From Ahrensia kielensis DSM 5890 (GTDB lineage Bacteria > Pseudomonadota > Alphaproteobacteria > Rhizobiales > Rhizobiaceae), in assembly GCF_000374465.1 (NCBI RefSeq), contig NZ_KB894530.1, positions 281,179-345,178 of the forward strand: a DNA stretch of 64,000 nucleotides, written 5' to 3'. A program made the position numbers and the translations under genes. The notes beneath the pieces were generated by a model that did no database searches, had not been told where the DNA came from, and saw only the letters and a list, made by a program, of their open reading frames with translations. Of the stretch, positions 36,676 through 47,908 are shown in pieces (the stretch's first letter is position 1; every line of letters starts with the position of its first letter).

Positions 36676-37479
36676 ATGAGATTATTTACGAAAATAGCGA
36701 TTTTTACAGCATCATCACTCTGGTTGAGCAGCCAAGTTTCTTTGGCAGCCCAAACCGGTTGGCTCAAAACTGAAGGTGGTAATATTCGCATTATCACAGA
36801 GCCTTATATGCAAGGTGCAAGTGAAATACGCGGCGTCATTGACATTGACCTATTGGATGGTTGGAAAACCTATTGGCGCGATCCTGGTGCTGGCGGAATT
36901 CCACCGAGTTTTGATTTTTCAAATACGACGCTCGTAAATGCGGCCGATATACATTTCCCTGCGCCTACATGGGTGAAAAGCAACTATGGCGATTTTGCTG
37001 GCTATAAACAGCCAATCCAAATCCCATTCACACTAGCGCTATCTAGCCCCGCAAAAGAAACGACTGTGAATGCGCGCTTGATGGTCGGTATCTGTGCTGA
37101 AATTTGCATACCGGCCTTTGATAACTTCTCAATTAAACTTGAAAAAGCGACCGGCTCTACACGCGATAGCGCGATTGTTATGAATGCCTTCTCTGCCCTG
37201 CCCAAAACGGCTGCCGACCTTGGTGTTGCAGTTAATCTAGAACAGCTAAGCGACGTTGGTACATATGATCTGCAACTCAATGGAAACCTTGATCAGCTCC
37301 AATTATTCGTTTCGAGCAAAAACGGAATTCAATTTAAAAAACCGCTCTTGTTAAGCGAGACAAATGATCAAAAAACCTACCGCATTGAGCCGTTGCATGC
37401 GCTTGATCAAGACGTGAGTGTCGACCTCATCATTACCGGAACAACGCCTCGAGGCTCATTTGAAATTAGCGGGCAATAG
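36676..37479 (+). CDS. Periplasmic DsbD N-terminal-domain protein
   Basis: The 267-residue protein has a signal peptide (cleavage near LAAQ) and a DsbD-alpha-like domain (GVIDIDLLDGWKTYWRDPGAGGIPPSFDFS) with a pair of cysteines in VGICAEICIP. In DsbD the comparable pair passes electrons to periplasmic partners. The membrane and thioredoxin domains of full DsbD are absent. Stand-alone proteins like this are common in Rhizobiales and often sit between YqgE and a peroxiredoxin gene, as here. Partner unknown. Confidence 0.82.
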   Translation: MRLFTKIAIFTASSLWLSSQVSLAAQTGWLKTEGGNIRIITEPYMQGASEIRGVIDIDLLDGWKTYWRDPGAGGIPPSFDFSNTTLVNAADIHFPAPTWVKSNYGDFAGYKQPIQIPFTLALSSPAKETTVNARLMVGICAEICIPAFDNFSIKLEKATGSTRDSAIVMNAFSALPKTAADLGVAVNLEQLSDVGTYDLQLNGNLDQLQLFVSSKNGIQFKKPLLLSETNDQKTYRIEPLHALDQDVSVDLIITGTTPRGSFEISGQ

Positions 37480-37582
37480 ATTCCAGTGATTATTGGAAGA
37501 TTGTTGCCTTAACCGCCCTTCTTATTTGCCTTAATGTGCTTATCTAACGATATAAACATACATATATTATTCGGAGAATTTC

Positions 37583-38065
37583 ATGATTTCGACTGGCGAT
37601 AAACTACCTTCTATGGACCTGATGGTTATGACGAGTGACGGCCCTGCAAAACAAGCCTCGTCGGAAATTTTCGACGGTAAAAAAGTGGTTCTGTTTGCTG
37701 TACCTGGCGCATTTACACCAACCTGCACGCTCAATCACTTGCCTGGTTATGTGGAAAATGCAGAAGCGATCAAAGCCAAGGGCGTTGATGATATTGCTGT
37801 GATTGCCGTAAACGACCCATTTGTAACCAAAGCTTGGGCAGATCAGGCGAACGCCAAAGGAAAAGTCACATTCCTATCTGATTGGGATGCAGGCTTTACC
37901 AAAGCTCTTGGTATGGAGACAGATCTTTCTGCCGCTGGCCTTGGCCAACGCTCAAAGCGTTTTTCTATGGTCGTCGACAACGGTGTCGTGACAGCGCTAA
38001 ATGTTGAAGATTCACCGGGTGAAGCAACATTGTCAGGCGCAGCGAAAATGCTTGAAATTTTGTAA
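37583..38065 (+). CDS. Peroxiredoxin, Prx5 subfamily
   Basis: The 160-residue protein reduces peroxides with a redox-active cysteine. VVLFAVPGAFTPTCTLNHLPGY carries the peroxidatic Cys; only that Cys is conserved in this region and there is no glutaredoxin fusion. GLGQRSKRFSMVVDNGVV holds the conserved Arg and the beta strand. A GGAG lies just upstream of the ATG. It follows the DsbD-N gene by 103 bp. Confidence 0.92.
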   Translation: MISTGDKLPSMDLMVMTSDGPAKQASSEIFDGKKVVLFAVPGAFTPTCTLNHLPGYVENAEAIKAKGVDDIAVIAVNDPFVTKAWADQANAKGKVTFLSDWDAGFTKALGMETDLSAAGLGQRSKRFSMVVDNGVVTALNVEDSPGEATLSGAAKMLEIL

Positions 38066-38115
38066 TTAAATTAAGCCAACGCTCTTAGTGCCGGTTATTT
38101 AAACAATGATCGGCA

Positions 38116-38559
38116 TTATTTTTTCTTGTAAGGCTCCATGCCCGCACGCGCGAGCTCATCGGCACGTTCATTTTCCGGATGACCGGCGTGACCTTTAACC
38201 CAGTGCCATGTCACTTTGTGTAATTTGGTTGCTGCATCAAGCGCTTGCCATAATTCCGCATTCTTGACCGGTTTTTTCGCAGCCGTCTTCCATCCGTTTT
38301 TCTTCCAGCCATGTATCCAGCTGGAAATGCCGTCTTTCACATAGGACGAGTCCGTATAAAGCGCGACATCGTGAGGCCCACCTTTAAGTGCGTTAAGAGC
38401 ACTGATAGCAGCCATAAGCTCCATTCGATTATTGGTTGTGTCGGCTTCGCCGCCCTTAAGTTCTTTTTCATTATCACTGGCTTTAAGGATTGCACCCCAA
38501 CCGCCAGGCCCCGGATTGCCAGAACAGGCACCGTCTGTAAAAATCGATACGTTAGCCAT
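38116..38559 (-). CDS. rnhA: Ribonuclease HI
   Basis: RNase HI cleaves RNA in RNA-DNA hybrids. The 147-residue protein has all four acidic active-site residues: Asp in [16 protein letters not shown], Glu in NNRMELMAA, Asp in [10 protein letters not shown], and Asp in NERADELAR. The catalytic His region is [13 protein letters not shown]. Its start overlaps the thrB stop by one base, so it is translated from the thrB message. Confidence 0.96.
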   Translation of the reverse strand: MANVSIFTDGACSGNPGPGGWGAILKASDNEKELKGGEADTTNNRMELMAAISALNALKGGPHDVALYTDSSYVKDGISSWIHGWKKNGWKTAAKKPVKNAELWQALDAATKLHKVTWHWVKGHAGHPENERADELARAGMEPYKKK

Positions 38560-39524
38560 CAGTGCGTTAATCCATAAATTGAAATGTCGCTTACCTGTGC
38601 ATGGAACCGCATTTTTGTAATATACTCTTCTGGGTCTTTTTTAACGACGAGAGAGCCTTCCGGTGTCGTGACCCAATCATATAGGCGCGTCAGCATGAAA
38701 CGCAGCGCTGCCCCTTCACAAAGCATTGGCATGGCTTGGCGTTCTTCATCAGATAGCTTGCGCGAAGCATTATATGCTTCCAGCAACGCCGCCCCTTTAG
38801 CAGCATTGAAACTATGATCAGCCTCAAAGCACCATGCATTGATGCAAACAGCAATGTCGTAAGCCAGCGCATCACTGCAGGCGAAATAAAAGTCGATGAT
38901 ACCGGAAAGCTCACCGCCAAGGAAAAACACATTATCGGGGAACAAATCCGCATGAATGATACCGCGCTCTAGCTTTTCAGGCCAATTGGCTTCGAACTTA
39001 TTGAGCGCTGCTTCAACCGCAACACGCAGCGTATCTTCCATATTAGGATGGGCTTCCACGCATTTATTCCAAAGTGGACGCCAGTCGCTCACAGTCAGTG
39101 AATTTTTGCGCTGCATGTTAAAGCCTTTTCCGGCTTCGTGCATTTTTGCAAGCGTCGTGCCCAAAGCTTTACAGTGCTCTACCGTTGGCTCACGCATCCA
39201 CACACCTTCAAGAAAGGTGATCATTGCTGCCGGACGGCCAGCGAGCTGCCCAAGCACGTTTCCATCCTTGCGCACAACCGGCAGAGGACAGTTGATGCCG
39301 CTTTGCGCTAAATGTTCCATCAAGTTCAAGAAAAACGGTAGATCATCAGGGTTCACGCGTTTTTCGTAAAGCGTCAGAATGAAGTTAGCCTTCTCGCAAT
39401 GGACGAGGAAATTTGTGTTCTCAACACCTTCCGCAATGCCTTTATAGGAGAGCAAATCTCCAACATCATACTGCGCAATAAAAGCGGTTAGTTCGGCTTC
39501 AGTAATATCAGTGTAGACGGCCAA
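38559..39524 (-). CDS. thrB: Homoserine kinase (alphaproteobacterial ThrB, APH fold)
   Basis: ThrB phosphorylates homoserine, giving the substrate of ThrC. This is the aminoglycoside-phosphotransferase-like form of 321 residues: [30 protein letters not shown], the catalytic loop [17 protein letters not shown] and [10 protein letters not shown] with the metal-binding Asp. The start is a TTG directly after the ispH stop codon, and the stop overlaps rnhA, so the three genes are one translational unit. Confidence 0.94.
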   Translation of the reverse strand: MAVYTDITEAELTAFIAQYDVGDLLSYKGIAEGVENTNFLVHCEKANFILTLYEKRVNPDDLPFFLNLMEHLAQSGINCPLPVVRKDGNVLGQLAGRPAAMITFLEGVWMREPTVEHCKALGTTLAKMHEAGKGFNMQRKNSLTVSDWRPLWNKCVEAHPNMEDTLRVAVEAALNKFEANWPEKLERGIIHADLFPDNVFFLGGELSGIIDFYFACSDALAYDIAVCINAWCFEADHSFNAAKGAALLEAYNASRKLSDEERQAMPMLCEGAALRFMLTRLYDWVTTPEGSLVVKKDPEEYITKMRFHAQVSDISIYGLTH

Positions 39525-40535
39525 TTATGCACCCGGTCCATTTAAAAACGCCATATCAGATGGCAAAAGTTCGGTTTCACGCAGATCCCGCATTACAGGA
39601 AAATTCTCATTTTCCTCAGCCGTCAGTGCTATTTCAATTGTCACATCGAAGTGTTGGCGAAAAGCATCAATGATTTCATCAACAACGATTTCAGGGGCCG
39701 ATGCGCCTGCAGACATGCCTAAGGTGCGCACGTCTTTTAAAAGGTTAAAATCGAGCTCTGATGCGCGCTGTACTAGCATGGAGCCTTTTGCCCCATGGCG
39801 CTTGGCAACCTCAACGAGACGCATCGAATTGGATGAGTTCGGCGCGCCTACGATGATAAACATATCCGTTCCAACGGCAGCATGTTTTACCGCCTCTTGG
39901 CGGTTTGTGGTTGCATAACAAATGCTCTCAGATGACGGTGCCGTGAGATTCTTAAATCGTGCTTCCAGCGCTGCGACCACATCGGCCGTATCATCAACAG
40001 ACAAAGTGGTCTGCGTTACATAGCCAACATTGTTTTCATCTGGCACTTTCAATTCAGCCACCTGCTCTGGTGTCTCCACGAGCGTTACATCTTGCGGTTC
40101 AAGCTGGCCCATCGTGCCGATGACTTCGGGATGACCTGCATGGCCAATAAGCAGCACATGACGGCCGAGCCGCTGATGCCGCATGGCTTGCTTATGAACT
40201 TTTGAAACCAAGGGGCATGTTGCATCCAAATAGAAGAAATTGCGCGCTGCTGCGTCTTCAGGAACAGATTGCGGCACGCCATGCGCTGAGAACACAACCG
40301 GACGATCTTTATGTTCAGCAGGGATATCATCTAGCTCTTTAACAAAAATTGCGCCCCTATCCTTCAGCCCATCAACGACAAATTTGTTATGGACAATTTC
40401 ATGACGGACATAGACTGGCGTGCCGTATTTTTTAAGCGCTAAAACGACGATCTGGATTGCACGGTCGACGCCTGCGCAAAAACCGCGAGGGGCACACAGG
40501 CGTATAGTCAAAGGTGTTTTAGAGGATTGAGCCAT
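39525..40535 (-). CDS. ispH: 4-hydroxy-3-methylbut-2-enyl diphosphate reductase
   Basis: IspH makes IPP and DMAPP in the last step of the MEP pathway. The 336-residue protein has the iron-sulfur cysteines in [14 protein letters not shown], in [14 protein letters not shown] and in [19 protein letters not shown] and [10 protein letters not shown] supply the conserved histidines; the Glu-rich [10 protein letters not shown] motif is present. It is followed without a gap by thrB, as in many Rhizobiales, and lies downstream of the surf1 gene of the oxidase operon. Confidence 0.96.
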   Translation of the reverse strand: MAQSSKTPLTIRLCAPRGFCAGVDRAIQIVVLALKKYGTPVYVRHEIVHNKFVVDGLKDRGAIFVKELDDIPAEHKDRPVVFSAHGVPQSVPEDAAARNFFYLDATCPLVSKVHKQAMRHQRLGRHVLLIGHAGHPEVIGTMGQLEPQDVTLVETPEQVAELKVPDENNVGYVTQTTLSVDDTADVVAALEARFKNLTAPSSESICYATTNRQEAVKHAAVGTDMFIIVGAPNSSNSMRLVEVAKRHGAKGSMLVQRASELDFNLLKDVRTLGMSAGASAPEIVVDEIIDAFRQHFDVTIEIALTAEENENFPVMRDLRETELLPSDMAFLNGPGA

Positions 40536-40573
40536 TAGAGTTTACTGCCTTGGCAAGCTAGTGTTGTAAAGAC

Positions 40574-41323
40574 CTAAGAACCTCTGCGGTATCTTATCAA
40601 ATAGTAACCCAAGACACCAAGAAGTGTCAGCGCTAAACCAAACCATGTAATCGCATATTGCAAATGATTATTGGGCAAGTTGATCATTGTCACGCCGCCA
40701 AAAGGCAAGAGTGAACGATTAGAATTGCGGTTTTGGTCAATAAAGAACGGCAGAAATTGATCAGCAGGTTTACCGGTGCGCGCAATCATTGCGTCCATGT
40801 CTTTCCAGTGGAAAACATTTTTCTCAATATCGTTTTCTGGAACAACCCAACCCGCTTTTTTTTCAGGAGCTTTACGCGCTAAACCTGTGACATCTTGGGC
40901 GAACGAGACCAGCGTTTCAGGACGTGCTTTGGCATCCTTTAGCGCATAAGGCACAAACCCACGATTGACGAAAACATAGCGGTCTTTCTCAAGGTTGAGC
41001 GGCGTATAAATATAATAGCCTGACAAGCCGTCAAAAGTTGCAAAGAAATGCTGTTCATTATCGTGGTCGAAATAGCCCTGCGTTTTAACGGGCACATATT
41101 CGATATCATCACCGGATTCAAAACGCTTCAGCAAATCAGCTAACGCAATTGGTTCGTCCGCAGTACGCGCTTCAATTGTCGCTAAAAGTTCTTCTTTCCA
41201 TATAAGCCGCTTCACTTGCCAAGTGCCGAGCGACACCAGAACGGCCAGCGTAATTGTACCAAAGAATAAAGCCAGCAAGAGCCATTTCTTTTTATTGGTA
41301 GGTGAAGCTGTTTCTGCTGTCAT
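40574..41323 (-). CDS. surf1: SURF1 family cytochrome oxidase assembly protein
   Basis: SURF1 helps put heme a into cytochrome oxidase subunit I. The 249-residue protein has two membrane helices, one near the N-terminus (WLLLALFFGTITLAVLVSLGTWQ) and one at the C-terminus (YAITWFGLALTLLGVLGYYL), around a periplasmic domain with YVPVKTQGYFDH, YIYTPLNL and FVNRGFVP. The ATG at 41323 is preferred to an upstream TTG, which adds 19 unmatched residues. It is the last gene of the ctaCDBFGE run. Confidence 0.92.
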   Translation of the reverse strand: MTAETASPTNKKKWLLLALFFGTITLAVLVSLGTWQVKRLIWKEELLATIEARTADEPIALADLLKRFESGDDIEYVPVKTQGYFDHDNEQHFFATFDGLSGYYIYTPLNLEKDRYVFVNRGFVPYALKDAKARPETLVSFAQDVTGLARKAPEKKAGWVVPENDIEKNVFHWKDMDAMIARTGKPADQFLPFFIDQNRNSNRSLLPFGGVTMINLPNNHLQYAITWFGLALTLLGVLGYYLIRYRRGS

Positions 41324-41394
41324 TTTTGTAGCCTTAAATGCAAACGGGCGACCATGTTTCCATGCCCGCCCGCTTAGCAATATTCAGATCATAA

Positions 41395-42273
41395 TTAGCC
41401 GTGGTAAATCGGCGCGCCCCATGATCCCCAGATGTAAATCACGAAGAACAGGAAGAGCCATACAACGTCAACAAAATGCCAGTACCAAGCAGCGGCTTCA
41501 AAACCAAAATGCTGTTTAGCTGTGAAATGACCAGCCATGGCACGTAGCAAACAAACGATCAGGAAGATTGTACCGACGAGAACATGGAAGCCATGGAAGC
41601 CTGTCGCCATGAAGAATGTCGCGCCATAAAGTGAATCAGAGAATGAATATGGCGCATGCGCATATTCATAAGCCTGAACACCGGTAAACACGACGCCGAG
41701 ACCAATAGTTAGCGCGAGGCCCCATTTGAGACCAGAGCGATCATTGTGAAGCAGTGCGTGGTGCGCCCAAGTGATTGTTGTGCCAGATAGTAGCAAAAGC
41801 AAAGTGTTATAAAGCGGCAAATGTAGAGGGTCGAGAACCTCCATGCCTGCAGGTGGCCACTGACCGCCTGTGTAGCTCATACGGCTTACTTGAATTGCTT
41901 CATCATAGAAAATGCTGGCATCAAAAACAGCCCAGAACCATGCCACAAAGAACATAACTTCTGATGCAATAAACATGATCATGCCATAACGAAGATGTAT
42001 GGACACAACACGTGTATGATGACCTTCATGTGCTTCTTTGACGGTGTCAGACCACCAGCCAAACATTGTATAAAGCACAATTGCGAGGCCAATAAAGAAC
42101 AGCCACGGATTTGCAAGCGGTAAGCCGAGCAAAGAGAAGTCGTTGCCCTTTCCTGCTTGCATCCAGCCAACTGCGCCAATCATCATTACCAATGCGCCGA
42201 ATGAGCCGAGAAATGGCCAAGGGCTTGGGTCGATGATGTGATAATCGTGATTTTTTGCGTGTGCGTCAGCCAT
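41395..42273 (-). CDS. ctaE: Cytochrome c oxidase subunit III
   Basis: Subunit III of the aa3 oxidase. The 292-residue protein has seven membrane helices. Signature parts include [21 protein letters not shown] at the N-terminus, [36 protein letters not shown], and [13 protein letters not shown], then [14 protein letters not shown] at the C-terminus. It starts 5 bp after the ctaG stop and belongs to the same operon. Confidence 0.96.
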   Translation of the reverse strand: MADAHAKNHDYHIIDPSPWPFLGSFGALVMMIGAVGWMQAGKGNDFSLLGLPLANPWLFFIGLAIVLYTMFGWWSDTVKEAHEGHHTRVVSIHLRYGMIMFIASEVMFFVAWFWAVFDASIFYDEAIQVSRMSYTGGQWPPAGMEVLDPLHLPLYNTLLLLLSGTTITWAHHALLHNDRSGLKWGLALTIGLGVVFTGVQAYEYAHAPYSFSDSLYGATFFMATGFHGFHVLVGTIFLIVCLLRAMAGHFTAKQHFGFEAAAWYWHFVDVVWLFLFFVIYIWGSWGAPIYHG

Positions 42274-42278
42274 AAAGA

Positions 42279-42974
42279 CTACCCCCGGTTTCCAGCGATG
42301 TCAGATTTTTCATCGCCAAGCTTTGGTGTTTTTGTACTCAATTTTTCTGTTGGTGCAAGTGTTTCAACAGATTGAATTTTGTTGCCGCTTACCGCGCTTA
42401 TTTGTGCAGGCGCATCGGCTTCATAAAAAGTGTATGACAGAGTGATGGTGCCAATGTTTTTTGTTTCTATAGCGTTGACGATTTCTGGATCAACAAAGAA
42501 CACAACAGGCATTTCCATGCTTTCGCCTGGCTGCAATGTTGTTTCAGTAAAACAAAAACATTCCATCTTGTTAAAATAGGCGCCTGCGGCTTGCGGCGTT
42601 ACATTAAAGGTTGCTGTGCCTGTGGTTGGCACTGAAAGCATATTTTGCGCGCTATAAGCAATTTTCGTTTGCTCGCCGATTTTAATCGTAACTTCGCGCT
42701 GCAATGGTTTGAACTTCCAACCAAGAGCACTGTCACCAATGTTCGAATCAAAGCGAACATTGATCGTTTTATCAAGAATCGTCTGTGAAGCTGCTTCAGT
42801 ACGCTGCGTTGTTCCACCATAGCCTGTCACCTTGCAGAACAGGCTGTAAAGCGGAACAGAAGCATAGGCCAAACAAATCATGCCCGTAAAAAATGCGAAG
42901 CATGAAAAAGCAAGGCGCGCATTTTTATGCTTGCTGCTTTGGTCTGAAACTGTCTTTTGAACTGTCTCGCTCAT
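42279..42974 (-). CDS. ctaG: Cytochrome c oxidase assembly protein CtaG (Cox11)
   Basis: CtaG delivers copper to the CuB site of subunit I. It has one N-terminal membrane helix ([24 protein letters not shown]) and a periplasmic Ig-like domain with the copper-binding Cys pair in [35 protein letters not shown] is a family hallmark. At 231 residues it has a polar C-terminal tail of about 45 residues not needed by the domain. The start overlaps coxF by 4 bp. Confidence 0.95.
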   Translation of the reverse strand: MSETVQKTVSDQSSKHKNARLAFSCFAFFTGMICLAYASVPLYSLFCKVTGYGGTTQRTEAASQTILDKTINVRFDSNIGDSALGWKFKPLQREVTIKIGEQTKIAYSAQNMLSVPTTGTATFNVTPQAAGAYFNKMECFCFTETTLQPGESMEMPVVFFVDPEIVNAIETKNIGTITLSYTFYEADAPAQISAVSGNKIQSVETLAPTEKLSTKTPKLGDEKSDIAGNRG

Positions 42975-43165
42975 TGCTGGTTAAAGCCTCGATTTTGCAT
43001 AATTGCTGGACCAAATTTTACGACAGTGGCCACATAAAATACACCAACAAAAGCTACTAAACATAGCGCGATCGCAATGTTTCGCGCTTTGCGTGATTTA
43101 ACTTGCTTGTCGGTCAAGCTCACAAGCTCGATTATTTCACCCTCTTTGTGACGTGCTTCGGCCAT
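42971..43165 (-). CDS. coxF: Small membrane protein CoxF of the oxidase operon
   Basis: A 64-residue protein with a charged cytoplasmic N-terminus and one membrane helix (NIAIALCLVAFVGVFYVATVV) followed by KFGPAIMQNRGF. In Rhizobiales a small protein of this pattern, called CoxF, sits between ctaB and ctaG, as it does here. Its function is not established and it may be an assembly or accessory subunit. It overlaps ctaB by one base upstream and ctaG by four bases downstream. Confidence 0.82.
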   Translation of the reverse strand: MAEARHKEGEIIELVSLTDKQVKSRKARNIAIALCLVAFVGVFYVATVVKFGPAIMQNRGFNQQ

Positions 43166-44118
43166 TAGAAAATATCTCCTAGAGTGAAGGCAAGACCAAA
43201 AGTGCGAAACACAACTGCTTCAACGAGCAATGTGGCAAACACAGCGAACAAAAAGAATATGGAGAAGCCGAACAGATATTTTTCAGCTTTCAAACTTTCA
43301 TCGGCACCAGCAATCGCCCAGACCTTATAAGTCAGCCACAGAAAGGTGCCCGCGAGCAGCGTTGAAATGACGGCATAGGTAACGCCGCCAAATCCAAGAA
43401 ATGCAGGCGCAACTGTTACAGGCAACAATAGCGCTGCATAAATGAGCATCTGATCGCGCGTTTTCTTTTCGCCAACAACATTCGGCAACATCGGCACACC
43501 GGCATTATCGTAGTCACGCATTTTCCATAGTGCTAGCGCCCAGAAATGCGGCGGGGTCCAAAGGAAGATGATCGCGAAGAGTACCGCACTATCGATAGTC
43601 AACGTGCCAGTCACGCAAGCCCAACCGATCATCGGCGGAAAAGCACCAGCAGCGCCGCCAATAACTATATTTTGCGGCGTCGAACGTTTTAGCCAGACGG
43701 TATAGATCACGGCATAGAAGAAGATTGTAAAGGCAAGCAGTCCGCCAGCGACCCAATTGGCCACAAGGCCAAGTGTTAGCACAGATAGAACCGATAGAAT
43801 CACACCGAAGATCAGCGCTTCTGTTGGCGTAACACGGCCCGAAGGAACGGGGCGTTTAACAGTACGGGTCATGACGCCATCAATGTCGGAATCATACCAC
43901 ATGTTTAAAGCGCCAGATGCGCCTGCACCAACAGCAATTGCCAAAACAGAGAAGACGGCGAGGAATGGGTTGATTGCGCCGGGCGCTGCGAGCATGCCAA
44001 CGAGCGCGGTAAAAACAACAAGGCGCATGACTCTTGGTTTAAGCAGCTCAAAATAATCCGCAGGTGTCGCTTCAGACACACGCGCATCATTTAAAACTAT
44101 GTCTTCAACCATTGCCAT
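43165..44118 (-). CDS. ctaB: Protoheme IX farnesyltransferase (heme O synthase)
   Basis: CtaB adds a farnesyl group to heme b, making heme O for the oxidase. The 317-residue UbiA-family protein has the two Asp-rich motifs, [19 protein letters not shown] and [16 protein letters not shown], with about eight helices. [22 protein letters not shown] is the usual N-terminus. It is followed with a one-base overlap by coxF and separated from ctaD by 97 bp that contain a hairpin. Confidence 0.96.
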   Translation of the reverse strand: MAMVEDIVLNDARVSEATPADYFELLKPRVMRLVVFTALVGMLAAPGAINPFLAVFSVLAIAVGAGASGALNMWYDSDIDGVMTRTVKRPVPSGRVTPTEALIFGVILSVLSVLTLGLVANWVAGGLLAFTIFFYAVIYTVWLKRSTPQNIVIGGAAGAFPPMIGWACVTGTLTIDSAVLFAIIFLWTPPHFWALALWKMRDYDNAGVPMLPNVVGEKKTRDQMLIYAALLLPVTVAPAFLGFGGVTYAVISTLLAGTFLWLTYKVWAIAGADESLKAEKYLFGFSIFFLFAVFATLLVEAVVFRTFGLAFTLGDIF

Positions 44119-44158
44119 TTAGCTTTGCTCTTTTAAAAAATATCTTGTTTCTTTTGCT

Positions 44159-44190
44159 ACTGCCCGAACCATTTGCATGATCCGGGCAGT
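44159..44190 (-). other. Intra-operon hairpin between ctaD and ctaB
   Basis: A perfect 8-bp stem (actgcccg / cgggcagt) with a 16-base loop lies in the 97-bp gap after ctaD. On the minus strand no T-run follows, so it is not a classical terminator. Hairpins at such positions often stabilise the upstream message end, giving more subunit mRNA than assembly-factor mRNA. Confidence 0.45.
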
Positions 44191-44215
44191 GGAAAGTTTT
44201 AAATTGCCAATTTGC

Positions 44216-45883
<1,668 letters not shown>

Positions 45884-45906
45884 CTAAAAGGTCTTTAAAA
45901 CTAATC

Positions 45907-46794
45907 TTATTCAGCGCTTGCGAGCTTATTTTTTGCTTCGAGCGAAGCCATGAGGTTTTTATTTGCCTCATCAAGGCTTGCCTTTGCTGTACCTGCCCAA
46001 GCTTCATAATCCGCTTTTGAAACAGCACGAACGGCGATTGGCATAAACGCGTGGTCTTTGCCGCAAAGCTCTGAACACTGGCCATAATAAAGGCCTTCTT
46101 TTTCCACGTTAAACCAAGTCTCGTTCAAACGGCCAGGAACCGCGTCCATTTTAATGCCAAAAGAAGGCATTGCCCAGTTATGCAAAACATCACCAGCAGT
46201 CACGAGAATACGAACGGTTGTATTAACAGGCACGACAACTTCGTTATCAACAGCTAGCAAGCGCGGATATACAGAAAGGTCTTCTTTACCTGCAGGGCGA
46301 CCATCTTCTGGCAACAGAAGTGCGTCAAAAGAGATCGCATCTTCTTCTGTTTCGCCAATCTGGTACTCATAGCCCCAATACCACTGGTATCCGGTTGCTT
46401 TGATGGTCAGCTCGGCTTCACTTGGCGGCGTGAACTGACGCTCAAGAAGCTGAAATGATGGAACAGCCAAGAACAAGAGAATGATAACTGGCGCAACAGT
46501 CCAGACGACCTCAATCATTGTATGGTGGCTTGTACGTGATGGAATTGGATTAGCTTTGGCGCTAAACTTCACGATTACATAGATCAGAAGTGCCAATACC
46601 AACAAGGTGATCGGAATGATGAACCACAATGTGTATTCTTCAAACCAAATGATTTCACGCATAATGTCTGTCGCAGGCTCCTGAAAACGATACTGCCAAG
46701 GAGTTGGCTGATCGGCATAGGCCGCAACAGGCGCAAAAAGCCCTGTTAAAGATGTAAGTGCCAGTGCGGCACGGCGAGTCGTAGAATTGAACAC
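45907..46794 (-). CDS. ctaC: Cytochrome c oxidase subunit II
   Basis: Subunit II receives electrons from cytochrome c at CuA. The 295-residue protein has a cleavable signal (to about AYA), two membrane helices, and the CuA cupredoxin domain: the aromatic GYQWYWGYEY, then DVLHNWAMPSFG (His ligand) and the CSELCGKDHAFM motif with both Cys, His and Met. The start is a GTG preceded by GGGAG. It is the first gene of the operon, so its promoter must lie in the 377-bp gap to ialB. Confidence 0.97.
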   Translation of the reverse strand: MFNSTTRRAALALTSLTGLFAPVAAYADQPTPWQYRFQEPATDIMREIIWFEEYTLWFIIPITLLVLALLIYVIVKFSAKANPIPSRTSHHTMIEVVWTVAPVIILLFLAVPSFQLLERQFTPPSEAELTIKATGYQWYWGYEYQIGETEEDAISFDALLLPEDGRPAGKEDLSVYPRLLAVDNEVVVPVNTTVRILVTAGDVLHNWAMPSFGIKMDAVPGRLNETWFNVEKEGLYYGQCSELCGKDHAFMPIAVRAVSKADYEAWAGTAKASLDEANKNLMASLEAKNKLASAE

Positions 46795-47171
46795 GCTTTA
46801 TTCTCCCGAATTGGACGGAATCGGATTCCGGCCACGTTTACTCGATTTATGGTAGGTCTTTACACTCTAAAGCAATCCAATCGCAACCATATGTGTGGCC
46901 AAATTGTGCGTCATTTGATCGCTACGCACCAGTTTTCCCACAGAGTCACACTATAACCGCCCACACAAATGCGGCAACAATCACTTTTTAACGCTTTACG
47001 CCATCTTTTTGCCGTGCTCAGGACCGCATAACAACGCCATCGGGGGGATCAATTGAAGACGCTATCAACTTGCGGTTTCTTTTAATCGCCTGTCGTCGTA
47101 AAAATAACCGTGGCGATTCGTGACGATTGCCTATTGGTCAATACCAACACATTAGATGGTTTATTCGCTTA
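46795..47171. promoter_or_regulatory. Divergent promoter region of ctaC operon and ialB
   Basis: This 377-bp stretch separates the divergent oxidase operon and ialB. I found no coding frame with support on either strand. It must contain at least two promoters. No regulator site could be named with confidence. Confidence 0.5.
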
Positions 47172-47702
47172 ATGATAAAATCGCTTACCAGTTTCAAATC
47201 TTCCCTCACGGCTTTTGCAGCAAGTGCTGTCATTTTAATGACTGCATTGGCACCTCAAAGTGCTAGCGCTCAACAAGGTATTGTTCGCTCTACACATGGC
47301 GCTTGGTCAATCATTTGCGATACACCGGCAGGTGCTTCAAGCGAACAATGCGTATTGATGCAAAATGTCATCGCGGAAGATCGTCCAGAGCTTGGCCTAT
47401 CTGTCATCGTTGTCAAAACCGCCGATAAGAAAGCCCGCATCTTGCGCGTTCTAGCGCCATTAGGGGTTTTGCTTCCAAACGGCCTTGGCCTCAACATTGA
47501 TGGCAAAGACATCGGACGTGCATATTTTGTACGCTGTTTTGCAGATGGATGTTACGCGGAAGTCATCTTGGAAGATTCACTTCTCAGCAATTTCCAAGGC
47601 GGAACAGGCGCTACATTCATCGTGTTCCAAACACCTGAAGAAGGCATCGGCATACCTGTGGACCTGTCCGGGTTTACAGAAGGCTTTAATGCGCTGCCTT
47701 AA
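47172..47702 (+). CDS. Invasion-associated locus B (IalB) family periplasmic protein
   Basis: The 176-residue protein has a signal peptide ending near SASAQ and the IalB domain: HGAWSIICDTPAGASSEQCVLMQ, with paired cysteines, then LGVLLPNGLGLNIDG and YFVRCFADGCYAEVILEDSLL with two more cysteines. IalB was named from Bartonella invasion, but homologues are widespread in free-living alphaproteobacteria. I prefer the ATG at 47172, which gives a proper signal peptide. A terminator hairpin follows. Confidence 0.86.
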   Translation: MIKSLTSFKSSLTAFAASAVILMTALAPQSASAQQGIVRSTHGAWSIICDTPAGASSEQCVLMQNVIAEDRPELGLSVIVVKTADKKARILRVLAPLGVLLPNGLGLNIDGKDIGRAYFVRCFADGCYAEVILEDSLLSNFQGGTGATFIVFQTPEEGIGIPVDLSGFTEGFNALP

Positions 47703-47716
47703 AGTGACAAAACCTT

Positions 47717-47745
47717 GGCTGATCTATTTATCAGCCTTCGTTTTC
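47717..47745 (+). terminator. Rho-independent terminator after ialB
   Basis: A 7-bp stem (ggctgat, loop ctattt, atcagcc) is followed by ttcgttttc, a T-rich tail, 15 bp after the ialB stop. Confidence 0.7.
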
Positions 47746-47908
47746 TCGCCAGCTCTGGGGTAATAGGCTTTCAATGCGAGTGACAAAGCGCTTGGAAAAT
47801 TCTGCCCCACGCCCTTCTGCATACAAACCAAAGGTTCTACTGGCCACTCGAAATTAACATTCATCCGGCCTATGTACGTTTATATTATACAACTAGCCGG
47901 AGTGCTTC

